Assembly: GCA_003244105.1 (NCBI GenBank)
Contig: QHBK01000006.1
Span: 186,001-250,000, forward strand
From: Candidatus Eremiobacter antarcticus
GTDB taxonomy: Bacteria; Vulcanimicrobiota; Vulcanimicrobiia; Eremiobacterales; Eremiobacteraceae
DNA: 64,000 nt
Direction of reading: 5' to 3'
This document shows, piece after piece, positions 35,840-44,353 of this stretch (position 1 is its first letter; every line of letters begins with the position of its first letter). Position numbers and translations under genes: made by a program. Under the pieces are notes generated by a model. That model was not told the DNA's origin. It searched no databases and saw nothing but the letters and a program-made list of their open reading frames with translations.

Positions 35840-36394
35840 TCAGGCGCTGGCACTCTCGTGCTGCGGAAGCTCCAGCCGATGGATGTGCAGGCGCAGCTTG
35901 TCGAGCAATCCGACGAGCTGGCGCTTTTCTTGCTTGTTGAGGGCGGACATCGCCGCGTTCACGATCTCGAAGTGGAAGGGGACGAACCGTCGCATAAAGC
36001 TCTTTCCCCGCTCCGTCAGTTGAGCGAAGATCATTCGCCGGTCCTGGGGATGTCCGACGCGCTGAACGAGTCCCTCCGCCACCAGGCCATCGATGAGGCC
36101 CGTTACGTTGGGCCGGCTGACGACCAGATAGTCTCCGATGTCGGACAAGAGCATCGAGTTGCCTTCGGCGCCGTTGAGCACCATTAAGACGTTGAGCCGC
36201 CCGGGCGTGAGGTCGACCGGCTTGCAGTAACCCATCGTCATATTTTCGACTTCCGCTGCGGTGCGCTTTAAGGTTACCAGTGCGTTCACGGTGTCGAAGT
36301 CGCACAACCCATGATCCTGGCAGCGTTGCTTGATGGCCGCGCGCAGCGTCGACATATCAACGGTGGTCTCCGACGTGGGTAGGGCTGAGCGCAT
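35840..36394 (-). CDS. MarR-family transcriptional regulator
   Basis: Winged-helix repressor of 184 residues. The DNA-binding part reads NVLMVLNGAEGNSMLLSDIGDYLVVSRPNVTGLIDGL then GLVQRVGHPQDRRMIFAQLTERG with the conserved DRR wing. An AGGAGG site precedes the ATG at 36394 by 10 bases. The N-terminus is longer than in most MarR proteins (about 40 extra residues). As first gene of the unit with emrA and emrB, it probably represses the pump; a palindrome overlaps its own ribosome-binding site. Confidence 0.92.
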   Translation of the reverse strand: MRSALPTSETTVDMSTLRAAIKQRCQDHGLCDFDTVNALVTLKRTAAEVENMTMGYCKPVDLTPGRLNVLMVLNGAEGNSMLLSDIGDYLVVSRPNVTGLIDGLVAEGLVQRVGHPQDRRMIFAQLTERGKSFMRRFVPFHFEIVNAAMSALNKQEKRQLVGLLDKLRLHIHRLELPQHESASA

Positions 36395-36396
36395 CC

Positions 36397-36454
36397 CTAG
36401 TTAGCCTCCTAATGGTTAGGGCACTAATCATGTGAGTTGGCGGAAGTCAGCCAA
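36397..36454 (-). promoter_or_regulatory. Promoter and palindromic operator of the marR-emrAB unit
   Basis: On the minus strand a TTGGCT (-35-like, 36449-36454) is followed after 18 bases by TGATTA (-10-like, 36425-36430). Just downstream lies the perfect palindrome CCTAA-CCA-TTAGG (36408-36420), with an imperfect CTAACTAG copy at 36397-36404. Position between promoter and start, overlapping the Shine-Dalgarno, suits autorepression by the MarR protein. A further GTTGGC-N8-GCCAAC repeat (36436-36455) overlaps the -35 region. Confidence 0.5.
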
Positions 36455-36522
36455 CCTCCTTCGGCGGTTGCATAAACGGGCTTGCTGTAAGCTGCGGCCA
36501 GCACGCGCTTCGGACCCCCGCC

Positions 36523-36548
36523 GTTTTGACACAGCCCGACTTGGGTAT
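36523..36548 (+). promoter_or_regulatory. Sigma-B-like promoter of the Mn catalase gene
   Basis: GTTTTG (36523-36528), a 14-base spacer, then GGGTAT (36543-36548), close to the sigma-B consensus GTTTAA-N12-15-GGGTAT, 86 bases before the catalase ATG. Mn catalase is a general stress gene in Bacillus. Similar motifs precede the YflT-like gene and the small membrane protein gene. Confidence 0.45.
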
Positions 36549-36584
36549 CACGGGCTAGTCGCGCCACCATCATCTGACTGCATC

Positions 36585-36606
36585 GGTCTCATCATCCGGT
36601 GAGACC
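36585..36606 (+). promoter_or_regulatory. Inverted repeat in the Mn catalase leader
   Basis: GGTCTCA-N8-TGAGACC, a perfect 7-base inverted repeat between the promoter-like motif and the start codon. It could be an operator for a dimeric repressor or a leader hairpin; the sequence alone does not decide. Confidence 0.4.
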
Positions 36607-36634
36607 GCGTTTAAGTAAGTCACAGGGAGATTCT

Positions 36635-37435
36635 ATGTATCACCATGTCAAGAAATTGATGTACACGGTCAATGTCGGCAATCCCGATCCGGCATTCGGG
36701 AATATGCTGCTCGAGCAGTTCGGCGGTGCCAACGGTGAGCTCGCAGCCGCCATGCAGTATTCAGTGCAGGGACTCAACTGCGATGATCCCGAGCGCAAAG
36801 ATCTGCTCATGGACATCGGCACCGAAGAGCTCAGCCATCTGGAGATTGTCGGCACGCTCGCGAAGATGCACCTCAAGCCGATGAAGAAGAACCGCAGCGC
36901 TGCGGAAGCGGATCCGCTGATCGCTATCGCCGGCGGCGGCGGGGTTGGCCTGTTCAACTCGATGGGCAACGCTTGGACCGCCGACTATTTGAAGGTCACG
37001 GGCGAGCTTGATGTGGACCTGCGCAGCAATATCGCAGCCGAGGCTCGCGCCAAGATCGTGTACGAGAGACTGATAAACTTCACGGACGATTCCGGTTCCA
37101 TCGACGCGTTGAAATTTCTCATGACGCGCGAGATCACGCACATGAAAGCGTTCATGGCGGCGTTGGATAGCATGGGTAAGGGCCCGCTGGAGATCGGCAA
37201 GATACCGCCGGACCCCACATGGGTGAACAAGTACATGGACGATTCCACCGGCGAGGGCGATCGCGGCGAGATCAATGCACGCGGGCCGTGGAACGAGGGC
37301 GGCGACTGGAAGATCGTCGAGGCGCCTGCGTTCAAGACGTTTCGGCAGCTGGCTGAAAACGGAAGCCAAGCCTCGACCAGCGCGACGAGTCTCAAGACTC
37401 GGCCAACAAAGGCAGGGCGCAAAGGCGCTCGATAA
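36635..37435 (+). CDS. Manganese catalase
   Basis: Non-haem dimanganese catalase that breaks down hydrogen peroxide. The four-helix-bundle ligands fit E35 (ANGELAAA), E65 and H68 (TEELSHLE), a glutamate in EARAKIVYERL and H169 (REITHMKAF). The C-terminal RGPWNEGGDW segment is typical. 266 residues is slightly short relative to the Bacillus CotJC/YdbD range but complete. A GGGAGA site precedes the ATG at 36635. The gene has a sigma-B-like promoter and inverted repeat upstream, matching a stress role. Confidence 0.94.
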   Translation: MYHHVKKLMYTVNVGNPDPAFGNMLLEQFGGANGELAAAMQYSVQGLNCDDPERKDLLMDIGTEELSHLEIVGTLAKMHLKPMKKNRSAAEADPLIAIAGGGGVGLFNSMGNAWTADYLKVTGELDVDLRSNIAAEARAKIVYERLINFTDDSGSIDALKFLMTREITHMKAFMAALDSMGKGPLEIGKIPPDPTWVNKYMDDSTGEGDRGEINARGPWNEGGDWKIVEAPAFKTFRQLAENGSQASTSATSLKTRPTKAGRKGAR

Positions 37436-37445
37436 CGAGGCGATG

Positions 37446-38594
37446 CTACGGCTGCTCTAGGTAGAACACCGCCGGCTGATCACCCATCTCGTTCTCGAGG
37501 GCGTGCATGTTGAATGGGAATCCGCCCTGGCTGTTCGTGAAAGAGACGACGCCGCGCCCGGCCGTCAGGTCGCCGAACATCACGGACTTGAAGCCCGGGT
37601 TGGCGCCTGTGTGAAAGAAGGCAAGCTTGGGGCCGCGTTTTTGCAACGCGACCCCGAGCCCGCGCCACACATAGGGACTCAGTTGCAGCGCAGGGCGCAG
37701 CATGGGATGTTCGGGATGCTTCAACAGCCTCTGAACGAACTTCGCGTAGTCGCCGGCGGTTGTGAGCAGCGACCAAGCTGCGTTGGGCATGGCGTTGTGG
37801 GGTACCGGCGTTTGCGGCGGATGCAGGCGCGGCAGGGCCGCCAGAACCTCGGCAGTGGTTAACGTTTCAAAGCGTTTGTTGAGGCGTTCGGCGGCGGCCG
37901 TCAGTCGGCGACCAAGCAGCGCCGTATCGTGCATCATCGGCTTACCGTCTCGGTCATACGGCAATGCGGAATCGGCGGCGTAGGATTCCCGCCAAACGTA
38001 ACTGCTCCGGCGCATCCCGAGCGCATCCAGGGCCTTGCGCATGAACTGCGCCATCGACGTTCCCGTGATCGACTCGACCGCTGTCTGCAAAAAGTAGAAG
38101 CCTTCGCCGGAGTAATTGTACTTCAAGCCGGGCGTGAACAGCAGCGTGAGCGCTTTGCCATTATCCGGTCGCCAGTTGGGCAGGCCGCTGGTATGCGTCA
38201 GCACGTGCCGGGCGGTGATGCGTTCGGCCAGCGAATCGTCGATCGGATAGCGAGCCGTCAGGTACGAATCCAGCGAGCGATCCAGATGGAGCTTGCCGGT
38301 TGTCACGAGCTGGAGAGCAGCGTACGCGAATACCGGCTTTGAGAGCGAGGCCGCTTCGAAGACGGTGGCGGAAGTGACGGGCAGGCGCTGGGCCACGTCG
38401 CTCATCCCGAAATGCGCGCTTTGTATGGCGCGAGCGCTGACCGTGGCTAACGAGGCCCCCGGAATGCCGGCCCATGCCATCTCGTCCGCAACGCGTTGGA
38501 ATAAGGCGCCGGTGGCACACGCGGCCCACGGCCAACCGGCCACGCTTGCAGCAGTCAAGGCGGCGAACTCCCGCCGCGTCATCGGTCGGCGCAT
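37446..38594 (-). CDS. Exported class C-type serine hydrolase
   Basis: Serine beta-lactamase-fold hydrolase of the class C/EstB type. Motifs: S83-L-S-K86 (SxxK), Y161-S-G (YxN-like), and FHTGANPG near 338 (KTG counterpart HTG). N-terminus has an RR-containing hydrophobic signal (MTRREFAALTAAS), so Tat export is possible. The family covers esterases, DD-peptidases and D-aminopeptidases; true AmpC is unlikely because the YSG and HTG boxes are of the esterase type. The start at 38594 or the ATG at 38582 are both possible. Convergent with the catalase gene. Confidence 0.88.
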   Translation of the reverse strand: MRRPMTRREFAALTAASVAGWPWAACATGALFQRVADEMAWAGIPGASLATVSARAIQSAHFGMSDVAQRLPVTSATVFEAASLSKPVFAYAALQLVTTGKLHLDRSLDSYLTARYPIDDSLAERITARHVLTHTSGLPNWRPDNGKALTLLFTPGLKYNYSGEGFYFLQTAVESITGTSMAQFMRKALDALGMRRSSYVWRESYAADSALPYDRDGKPMMHDTALLGRRLTAAAERLNKRFETLTTAEVLAALPRLHPPQTPVPHNAMPNAAWSLLTTAGDYAKFVQRLLKHPEHPMLRPALQLSPYVWRGLGVALQKRGPKLAFFHTGANPGFKSVMFGDLTAGRGVVSFTNSQGGFPFNMHALENEMGDQPAVFYLEQP

Positions 38595-38739
38595 CGGTCG
38601 TCATCCGTTCGCAGTAGTGTTCCGGCCGAGCTTCGAATCTATCCAGCCCTAAGCATCGTTCAGCCGCTCAACCGGGCGGAACGTGGTTCCCGAAGGGGGT
38701 ATCAAGTGAAACCGTTAGAGCCTGGTTTGAGGCCAACGC

Positions 38740-38808
38740 ATGACTTCCGTATTGGTCCTTCTTGCCGGCTTTGGCCTTTCATTCGGAGCGTGGCTTAAAT
38801 TTTCGTGA
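38740..38808 (+). CDS. Possible 22-residue hydrophobic peptide
   Basis: A short ATG-started frame (MTSVLVLLAG... ending in AWLKFS) that would form one membrane-spanning helix. A TTTGAGG stretch lies about 9 bases upstream. It sits in the 295-base gap before the second TPR gene, where I see nothing else recognisable apart from a GGGTAT at 38697 with no matching -35. Single-helix frames of this size can occur by chance. Confidence 0.22.
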   Translation: MTSVLVLLAGFGLSFGAWLKFS

Positions 38809-38889
38809 TTCGGAGATAATGCAAGTAGCGGCTATTCGCACGCAAGCCGGATTTCAAAGCGCTCAATGCGCAGCAATGAAAAGGGAACG

Positions 38890-40059
38890 ATGAACAAGAC
38901 CGCTCTCGCCATTGCTTGCGCTGCCCTCCTGGTCCTCGCCGCATGGCTCATCTTGCCCGCCCTGCGAGACCAGGTGCTGAGCCAGAGGCCCCGCCACCTT
39001 GGAACGACCTCGATGGCCGGAGCGGATACAGCCCAAGAGCACTTCCGGCGAGGCATGAGTCTCGCCCAACAACACAACAACCGGGCAGCTGAGGCCGAGT
39101 TTCAAGCCGGCGAGACGGCTGATCCCCACGACGTCTCGAACTTCGCCGGACTGGCGGATCTGTATGCGAACCAGGGAAAGCTCGATCTTGCCGATGCTCA
39201 GTTCCGAGCGGCGCTGGCATTGAGTCCGTTAGCGCCGAGCCTTCACTACAGCCTCGGCCTCATCGAGATGAAGGAAAAACTTTACGCAGCGGCCTTGGCC
39301 GACTTCAATGCGGAGCTCGAGATCGCGCCCAACTTCCGGCCTGCGCTGGATGCCCGCAATAGCGCGGTTCAGAAGTTCAACGCTCGCAATATTTCATCGC
39401 CCCGGCAGGTCGGCGCTGCGCCTGCCCAGCCCTCACCCCAGGCAGCGGTGACCGCGCGCGCCGCGCCACAGCCGTCCCCTCAACCAGCCGCGGAGCGCAT
39501 ACCGTCTCCACAAGCGTCAACACCATCTCTACAGGCGTCAACAGCGGCGTCTCCAATGGCATCGCCGCAGGGACCGAACCTCATCGCCAACGGCAGTTTT
39601 GAAGATGGCCGGGATCCCGCTGCTTGGCGAGCGCTCGATACCGGATCCCCCGACATTGCGGCGTGGCGTGTCGCTTCGGGCCGAATCGACTACATCGGCT
39701 CGTACTGGGCCGGCAGCGACGGCCGGCGCAGCGTCGATCTTGACGGCACGCCCGGGCCCGGTGTGATCACTCAAAAAGTCCCAACGCAAGCTGGGCGCCG
39801 ATATCTCGTGCGTTTCGATCTGGCAGGCAACCCGGAGGGACCCCCCGCCGTGAAGCAGCTGCGCGTCAGCGCCGGCGCACAAAGCTCACTGTTCACCTTC
39901 GACATCAGCGGTCACAGCACGGCTTCCATGGGCTGGCAACCCCAGCAGTTCCAATTCACCGCGACGTCTGCTCAAACGACGTTGCAGTTCCAAAGCATGG
40001 ACGGCACGAGCAGCTGGAATGGCCCCGTGGTAGACAATGTCGCAGTGATCGGTCTGTAG
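38890..40059 (+). CDS. Membrane-anchored TPR protein with C-terminal choice-of-anchor C/DUF642-like domain
   Basis: N-terminal membrane helix or signal (about 3-25), TPR repeats (about 45-165), a Pro/Gln/Ser/Ala linker (about 172-225), and a C-terminal beta-sandwich beginning [11 protein letters not shown] with [21 protein letters not shown] and [23 protein letters not shown], typical of choice-of-anchor C/DUF642 carbohydrate-binding-like domains. The TPR part is paralogous to the protein at 31167. The ATG at 38890 follows AAGGGA; the ATG at 38866 has no ribosome-binding site. Possibly links a TPR scaffold to a wall or surface glycan. Confidence 0.82.
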   Translation: MNKTALAIACAALLVLAAWLILPALRDQVLSQRPRHLGTTSMAGADTAQEHFRRGMSLAQQHNNRAAEAEFQAGETADPHDVSNFAGLADLYANQGKLDLADAQFRAALALSPLAPSLHYSLGLIEMKEKLYAAALADFNAELEIAPNFRPALDARNSAVQKFNARNISSPRQVGAAPAQPSPQAAVTARAAPQPSPQPAAERIPSPQASTPSLQASTAASPMASPQGPNLIANGSFEDGRDPAAWRALDTGSPDIAAWRVASGRIDYIGSYWAGSDGRRSVDLDGTPGPGVITQKVPTQAGRRYLVRFDLAGNPEGPPAVKQLRVSAGAQSSLFTFDISGHSTASMGWQPQQFQFTATSAQTTLQFQSMDGTSSWNGPVVDNVAVIGL

Positions 40060-40104
40060 CCGGGCTTTCGTACATGCAAACGCTCCGGGCGGATTGACGA
40101 TGAG

Positions 40105-40743
40105 ATGAACCCGTCGCCGCACGAGCGGTCGGCCGCGGATTTTCTGCCGGAACAGTTGTCGTTGAGGAATCTGCGGGAAGCCGCAGCCGATTGCCGGGGG
40201 TGCGATCTGTATAAGGACGCCACGCAGACCGTCTTCGGGGAAGGCAGGGCGCGTGCCAAGGTGATGCTCGTCGGCGAGCAGCCCGGCGATGTGGAAGACA
40301 AGGACGGCCGTCCGTTCGTCGGTCCGGCCGGCAAACTGCTGCGCAAGGCGTTGCAAGAGGCAGGCATCGCCGAACGCGACGTCTATCTCACGAACGCGGT
40401 GAAGCACTTCAAATTCGTGTGGCGCGGCAAACGCAGAATCCACGCAAAACCGAAGCGGATCGAAGTGCGCGCTTGCACGCCGTGGCTCGAGGCGGAAATA
40501 CGCCAAGTGCGGCCTAACCTAGTGGCCGCGCTTGGAGCGACAGCCGCGCAGGCTCTCATGGGTCCGAGCTTCCGGCTGACGAAACAGCGAGGGCAGCTCA
40601 TGAGTTCGGGGATTGCGCCGCGCATTGTTGCGACAGTGCACCCGTCCTCGATCTTGCGAGCTCCAGACGAAGAGACGCGTCACGAAGTAATGGCGAGCTT
40701 CATCCACGACCTCAAGATCATCGCCAAGGAGATGGGAGCCTAG
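40105..40743 (+). CDS. udgX: UdgX-family uracil-DNA glycosylase
   Basis: Uracil-DNA glycosylase of the UdgX subgroup, which can bind uracil DNA covalently through a histidine. Motif A is [20 protein letters not shown]; the UdgX-specific loop is KRRIHAKP (109-116) with the histidine H113; motif B is TVHPSSILR. Iron-sulphur ligands C30 and C33 (CRGC) and C124 are visible; the fourth ligand expected near residue 140 is valine/alanine here ([10 protein letters not shown]). Length 212 is normal. Acts in base-excision repair. Confidence 0.92.
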   Translation: MNPSPHERSAADFLPEQLSLRNLREAAADCRGCDLYKDATQTVFGEGRARAKVMLVGEQPGDVEDKDGRPFVGPAGKLLRKALQEAGIAERDVYLTNAVKHFKFVWRGKRRIHAKPKRIEVRACTPWLEAEIRQVRPNLVAALGATAAQALMGPSFRLTKQRGQLMSSGIAPRIVATVHPSSILRAPDEETRHEVMASFIHDLKIIAKEMGA

Positions 40744-40753
40744 CCGGGTCTTC

Positions 40754-41839
40754 CTATTGCTTGCGAAGCGTCTTCGCCAAGAAATCTTCGAGCGCGTCGA
40801 ACGCGACCAGCGAATGCAGCCCAAAGGGCACCTCTTCGAAGGCGTGATCCGCCCACGGCAGCTCGCAGTATTCCACCGAGTCATGCTGCGCCAGCAGCGC
40901 TGAGCGGAGCGCCCTGGCTCCGCGGACATCGACAATGTGATCGCGCGCCCCGTAGATGAGCAGTGTGGCCGGCAGACCTCCGCGCACATCGCTGATAGGG
41001 GAGGCCGCCGCGTACAAGCCCGCACCCTCGTCTGGCGAGCCGCCGAGATAGTCGCGCAGTATCGAGCGCACATCCAACGGATCAGGTCTCGGCGGATCCC
41101 GATAACTGCGTGCGAGGTCGATCGGTCCGGAATAGCTGACTACGGCGCGAACTTGGCTGCCCGACGCGTAGGCGGCCAACAGGCCCAATTGGCCGCCGGA
41201 CGAGTGGCCGATGATCGCCACGCGAGCCGCGTCAATCCCTAATGACGATGCTTTTTTGACGACGAACGACATCTGCGCTTCAATATCATGGAGCGCCTGA
41301 GGAAAACGAAACGCCGGCGCATGCCGGTAATCGAGCGCGAAGACCGCGTATCCGTGCCGGGCGAGCGCGCGATCGAGCCCTGCATCCTTGCCCGGAGTGC
41401 CATGGCGCCAGGCACCTCCATACAGGGAGAAGACGATCGGCGGCGGCGAGGCACCGGCCGGCAGATACGCGCGAATGGGCGCGAGCGGCCCGTCAGCTGT
41501 CATGCGCATTTCAAACTCGCGGACCGAGGCTGTGCGAGAAGGATGGATCAACGCGGCTACTGCCGAGCGCGCTGAACGAGCCTGGAGCACGCAAAGGGCG
41601 ACTGAGGGCCAAGCGGTCAAACAGGCGGCGACAACGGCGAGCGTGATCGCGAGCGGCCGATATGCGTTGTCGGGCGTGCGCAGGGCGGCCAGCAGAAGAA
41701 CCACGTTGAGGACGAAGAGATACGGGCTCCACTCGATAGCGACGACTGCGGCCACCAAAGCGAGAGGCGTCCAAGTCGGCACGACGATCCAGACCGACAG
41801 CAGCAATGCGACGGCTGTCAGCGCAAGCACGACCACCAC
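40754..41839 (-). CDS. Membrane-anchored alpha/beta-hydrolase (esterase/lipase-like)
   Basis: Three hydrophobic segments (about 1-95) precede a BD-FAE/HSL-like hydrolase. The oxyanion segment is SLYGGAWRHG, the nucleophile is in IGHSSGGQLG, the acid lies in IYGARDHIVDV and the histidine in ADHAFEE. Likely an esterase or peptidase facing the periplasm or membrane. Its start overlaps the end of the DoxX gene by 22 bases, so the two are co-transcribed. Convergent with udgX (10-base gap). Confidence 0.87.
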   Translation of the reverse strand: MVVVLALTAVALLLSVWIVVPTWTPLALVAAVVAIEWSPYLFVLNVVLLLAALRTPDNAYRPLAITLAVVAACLTAWPSVALCVLQARSARSAVAALIHPSRTASVREFEMRMTADGPLAPIRAYLPAGASPPPIVFSLYGGAWRHGTPGKDAGLDRALARHGYAVFALDYRHAPAFRFPQALHDIEAQMSFVVKKASSLGIDAARVAIIGHSSGGQLGLLAAYASGSQVRAVVSYSGPIDLARSYRDPPRPDPLDVRSILRDYLGGSPDEGAGLYAAASPISDVRGGLPATLLIYGARDHIVDVRGARALRSALLAQHDSVEYCELPWADHAFEEVPFGLHSLVAFDALEDFLAKTLRKQ

Positions 41840-42210
41840 ACCGCGCCCATGAAGACGAATTGCAAGGGCAAACGCAGTATCAAGGCCGCCGGCGACGCGA
41901 GGTCTGCGAACAGCTCAGGCCGCATCGCCATATAGATGTTGGCGGGATACACCGCGACGAGCAGAACCAACAAACCGAACGCTGCCGGCCTGCGGAGCAC
42001 GGGCATGAGAATTCCGATCGCTCCCACGATCTCACACACGCCGCTGATCTCGACTAAGACGAGCGGATGCCCGAACTGCGGCGGAACTGCGCGCGCATAC
42101 ATAGCCGGCTTGAAAAAATGTGCCAGTCCGGCCAGAATAAATCCCAAGCTTATGACGTAACGTGCAACGACTTTGGCTCGCTGCTCCCAAGCTTTTCCAC
42201 CTTCAGGCAT
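41818..42210 (-). CDS. DoxX-family membrane protein
   Basis: A 130-residue protein with four membrane helices in the DoxX pattern: VISLGFILAGLAHFFKP, then VLVEISGVCEIVGAIGILMP, then LLVLLVAVYPANIYMA and LPLQFVFMGAVWW. DoxX proteins are small quinone-linked or redox-associated membrane proteins of mostly unknown role. The ATG at 42210 is chosen over the preceding TTG. First gene of a pair with the esterase; divergent from the SRPBCC gene. Confidence 0.85.
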   Translation of the reverse strand: MPEGGKAWEQRAKVVARYVISLGFILAGLAHFFKPAMYARAVPPQFGHPLVLVEISGVCEIVGAIGILMPVLRRPAAFGLLVLLVAVYPANIYMAMRPELFADLASPAALILRLPLQFVFMGAVWWSCLR

Positions 42211-42268
42211 CAACTGGTGTTATCGGCGAAAAGGCGCCGATACCATCGGAAAGAAAAGAACGGGCGAT

Positions 42269-42709
42269 ATGATCGTAGAGCAAACGGTGCGCATCGCCAA
42301 ACCCGTTTCTGAAGTTTTCGCGTACTTGGAGGACCAGCGAAACGCCACCGCCTGGCGTGAAGGCGTCATCAGCAACGAGCGAGTGTCGCCGGGCTCCGCG
42401 CTCAAGGGCGCCACCTTCCGCGAGGTCGCACACACGCCGATGGGCCAGCAGACCGCGACCTACGAGGTGACCGAGGTCGTCCCCAACGAGCGCATCGAGT
42501 TCCGGGTGATGGCCGGCCCCATGAAGCCCTACGGTGTGATTCTGTTGAGACCCGCGGGCCAAGGAACAGAACTCACGTACCGGCTTGACACGCACGCTTC
42601 GGGCATGATGAAAATCATAGAAAAAGGATTTGCGAAATATCTTCGGGAGATGATCGCGAAGAGCGCGGACAACGTGAAGTCGATCATGGAGGGGGGTTCG
42701 ACTGGCTAG
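42269..42709 (+). CDS. SRPBCC-fold (polyketide cyclase/dehydrase-like) protein
   Basis: A 146-residue START/Bet v 1-like ligand-binding protein: IVEQTVRIAKPVSEVFAYLED at the N-terminus, a seven-strand pattern, then the long C-terminal helix (FAKYLREMIAKSADNVKSIMEG). No ligand can be assigned. The ATG at 42269 opens exactly at the family start; a longer frame to 42173 overlaps the divergent DoxX gene start. Confidence 0.82.
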   Translation: MIVEQTVRIAKPVSEVFAYLEDQRNATAWREGVISNERVSPGSALKGATFREVAHTPMGQQTATYEVTEVVPNERIEFRVMAGPMKPYGVILLRPAGQGTELTYRLDTHASGMMKIIEKGFAKYLREMIAKSADNVKSIMEGGSTG

Positions 42710-42739
42710 CGGCTCAGGCTTGCTAAAGGGCCGCACGGA

Positions 42740-43264
42740 TCACCGTTCGGCAATAAGCGCATCGATCGTGCTGTTGATCTTATCGTCTTGGCCTTCGCCG
42801 ACGATCGTGGCACGCAGCCTGCCGTGCCGGTCGAAGATCATCTGGGTCGGCCACGCCTCGACACCGTACGCATTCCAAAGCGCGAAATCATTATCCACTG
42901 CCACCGGCCACGCTATCCCTTGCTCTTTCAGCGAAGCTGCCACGTTGCGGCTGTCTTTCTCGTAAGCGGTCTCCGGGCTATGAACGCCGATGATGCGCAG
43001 CGCGGTGGGTGCGTGCTGATGAAAGAGCGCGCGCAGGTTCGGTTCGGTGTGCTTGCAGTTGATGCAGTTGAACGTGTAGAAATCCACCAGCACGACTCTG
43101 CCCCGCAGCTCGCTTTCGGCCGGCTTTCCATTGAACCAGGTCGTCGCTTGCGCCAAGGTTGCAAGCGACGGCGACGACGCGGCGCTGGCCGGCACGCCGA
43201 GCGAGGCCAGTCCGATTGTCAAGGCACTATAAGCGGCGACCGCAGTCGCGAACGTTCGAATCAT
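42740..43264 (-). CDS. Exported thioredoxin-like (TlpA/DipZ-type) protein
   Basis: Thioredoxin-fold protein with a signal peptide (residues 1-28) and active site C67-I-N-C70 in FYTFNCINCKHTEPNL, the pattern of DipZ C-terminal and redoxin-domain proteins. The EAWPTQMIFDRHG segment carries the cis-proline (as WPT). 174 residues. The ATG at 43264 is preceded by GGAG at 9 bases; an ATG 9 bases upstream is too close to this site. Probably reduces periplasmic disulphides or sulfenates. Confidence 0.88.
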   Translation of the reverse strand: MIRTFATAVAAYSALTIGLASLGVPASAASSPSLATLAQATTWFNGKPAESELRGRVVLVDFYTFNCINCKHTEPNLRALFHQHAPTALRIIGVHSPETAYEKDSRNVAASLKEQGIAWPVAVDNDFALWNAYGVEAWPTQMIFDRHGRLRATIVGEGQDDKINSTIDALIAER

Positions 43265-43335
43265 AACATACATCTCCGCATGACAAATACGCAGGGCCAA
43301 CCCTATTTGCTATACGGCGCGCAAACTCGTCTGGA

Positions 43336-44289
43336 TCATGCCTTGTCCAACTTTTCGCGGCCGTGAGGAGCGTCCAAGTCCTGCAGCGGGCCGATCGGAA
43401 CGATGCGCGTCGGGTTGATGTCGTCGTGGGTGATGTAATAGTGCCGCTTGATGTGGTCGAAGTTGACGGTTTGTCGGACGTGGTCGAACTGGTAAAGATC
43501 GCGCAGATAGCCCGACAGATTCGGGTAGTCCACGATGCGGCGCAGATTGCACTTGAAGTGCCCGAAATACACGGGATCGAAGCGGACCAGCGTCACGAAT
43601 GCGCGCCAGTCGGTCTCCAATGGAGACGATCCGATGAGATACCTGCTGCGCGAGAGCCGTTCATCCAGCACGTCCAGCGTCTCGAACACCCGGTAGGCCG
43701 CTTCTTCATAGGCGCTTTGCTTCGTCGCGAATCCGGCGCGATAGACGCCGTCGTTCAGTGTCTCGTACATCCAATCGTTGAGCCGGTCGATTTCGACGCG
43801 GTGCTGCCTGGGATAAAAATCAAGTTCGTTGCCTGCGAAGGCGTTGAACTCGCACTCGAGCATGCGCAGGATGTCGTCGTCGGAGTTGCTGACGATTCGG
43901 CCGGTCTTCTTATCCCATAAAACGGGGACAGTGATGCGCCGATCGTAGGCGGGGTCGGTCGCGAGATACGCCTCGCTCAGGAATCCGAAACCGTTGATCG
44001 TATCCCTGGACGAGCCCGGCCCGTCGCGAAATTCCCAGCCTCGGTCGTCGCGCACGGGGTCCACGACGGTCATGCCGATGACGTTTTCCAACCCCCGCAG
44101 CCTGCGCATGATGATGGTGCGGTGCGCCCACGGACATGCCAAGGAGACGTAAAGGTGATATCTGCCCGCCTCGGCGGGGCAGCCCGAACTGCCGTCGGCC
44201 GTGACCCACTCTCGGAACGCGTCGTCTTGGCGGACAAAGCGTCCCTCATCAGACGTCTCGTGGGGGAATTGACCGCTGGTCTTCATCAT
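43336..44289 (-). CDS. yqjG: Glutathionyl-hydroquinone reductase (Xi-class GST, YqjG/ECM4)
   Basis: Xi-class glutathione transferase that reduces glutathionyl-hydroquinones. Catalytic cysteine C52 is in SLACPWAHRTII; WDKKTGRIVSNSDDDILRM and the C-terminal ITHDDINPTRIVPIGP are family-specific. 317 residues is the usual length. It suggests the cell uses glutathione or a similar thiol. Separated by 71 bases from the thioredoxin-like gene on the same strand. Confidence 0.94.
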   Translation of the reverse strand: MMKTSGQFPHETSDEGRFVRQDDAFREWVTADGSSGCPAEAGRYHLYVSLACPWAHRTIIMRRLRGLENVIGMTVVDPVRDDRGWEFRDGPGSSRDTINGFGFLSEAYLATDPAYDRRITVPVLWDKKTGRIVSNSDDDILRMLECEFNAFAGNELDFYPRQHRVEIDRLNDWMYETLNDGVYRAGFATKQSAYEEAAYRVFETLDVLDERLSRSRYLIGSSPLETDWRAFVTLVRFDPVYFGHFKCNLRRIVDYPNLSGYLRDLYQFDHVRQTVNFDHIKRHYYITHDDINPTRIVPIGPLQDLDAPHGREKLDKA

Positions 44290-44353
44290 TGACGGGTAAG
44301 CGCGCAGAGGCAGGATTGCTCCTGCTCTGAGGCGGTCACGATCTGCGAAGCCC

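Noticed and set aside
37446-38594. AmpC beta-lactamase resistance gene
   Set aside because: YSG and HTG boxes with a Tat-like signal fit serine esterases/peptidases of the fold rather than true AmpC.
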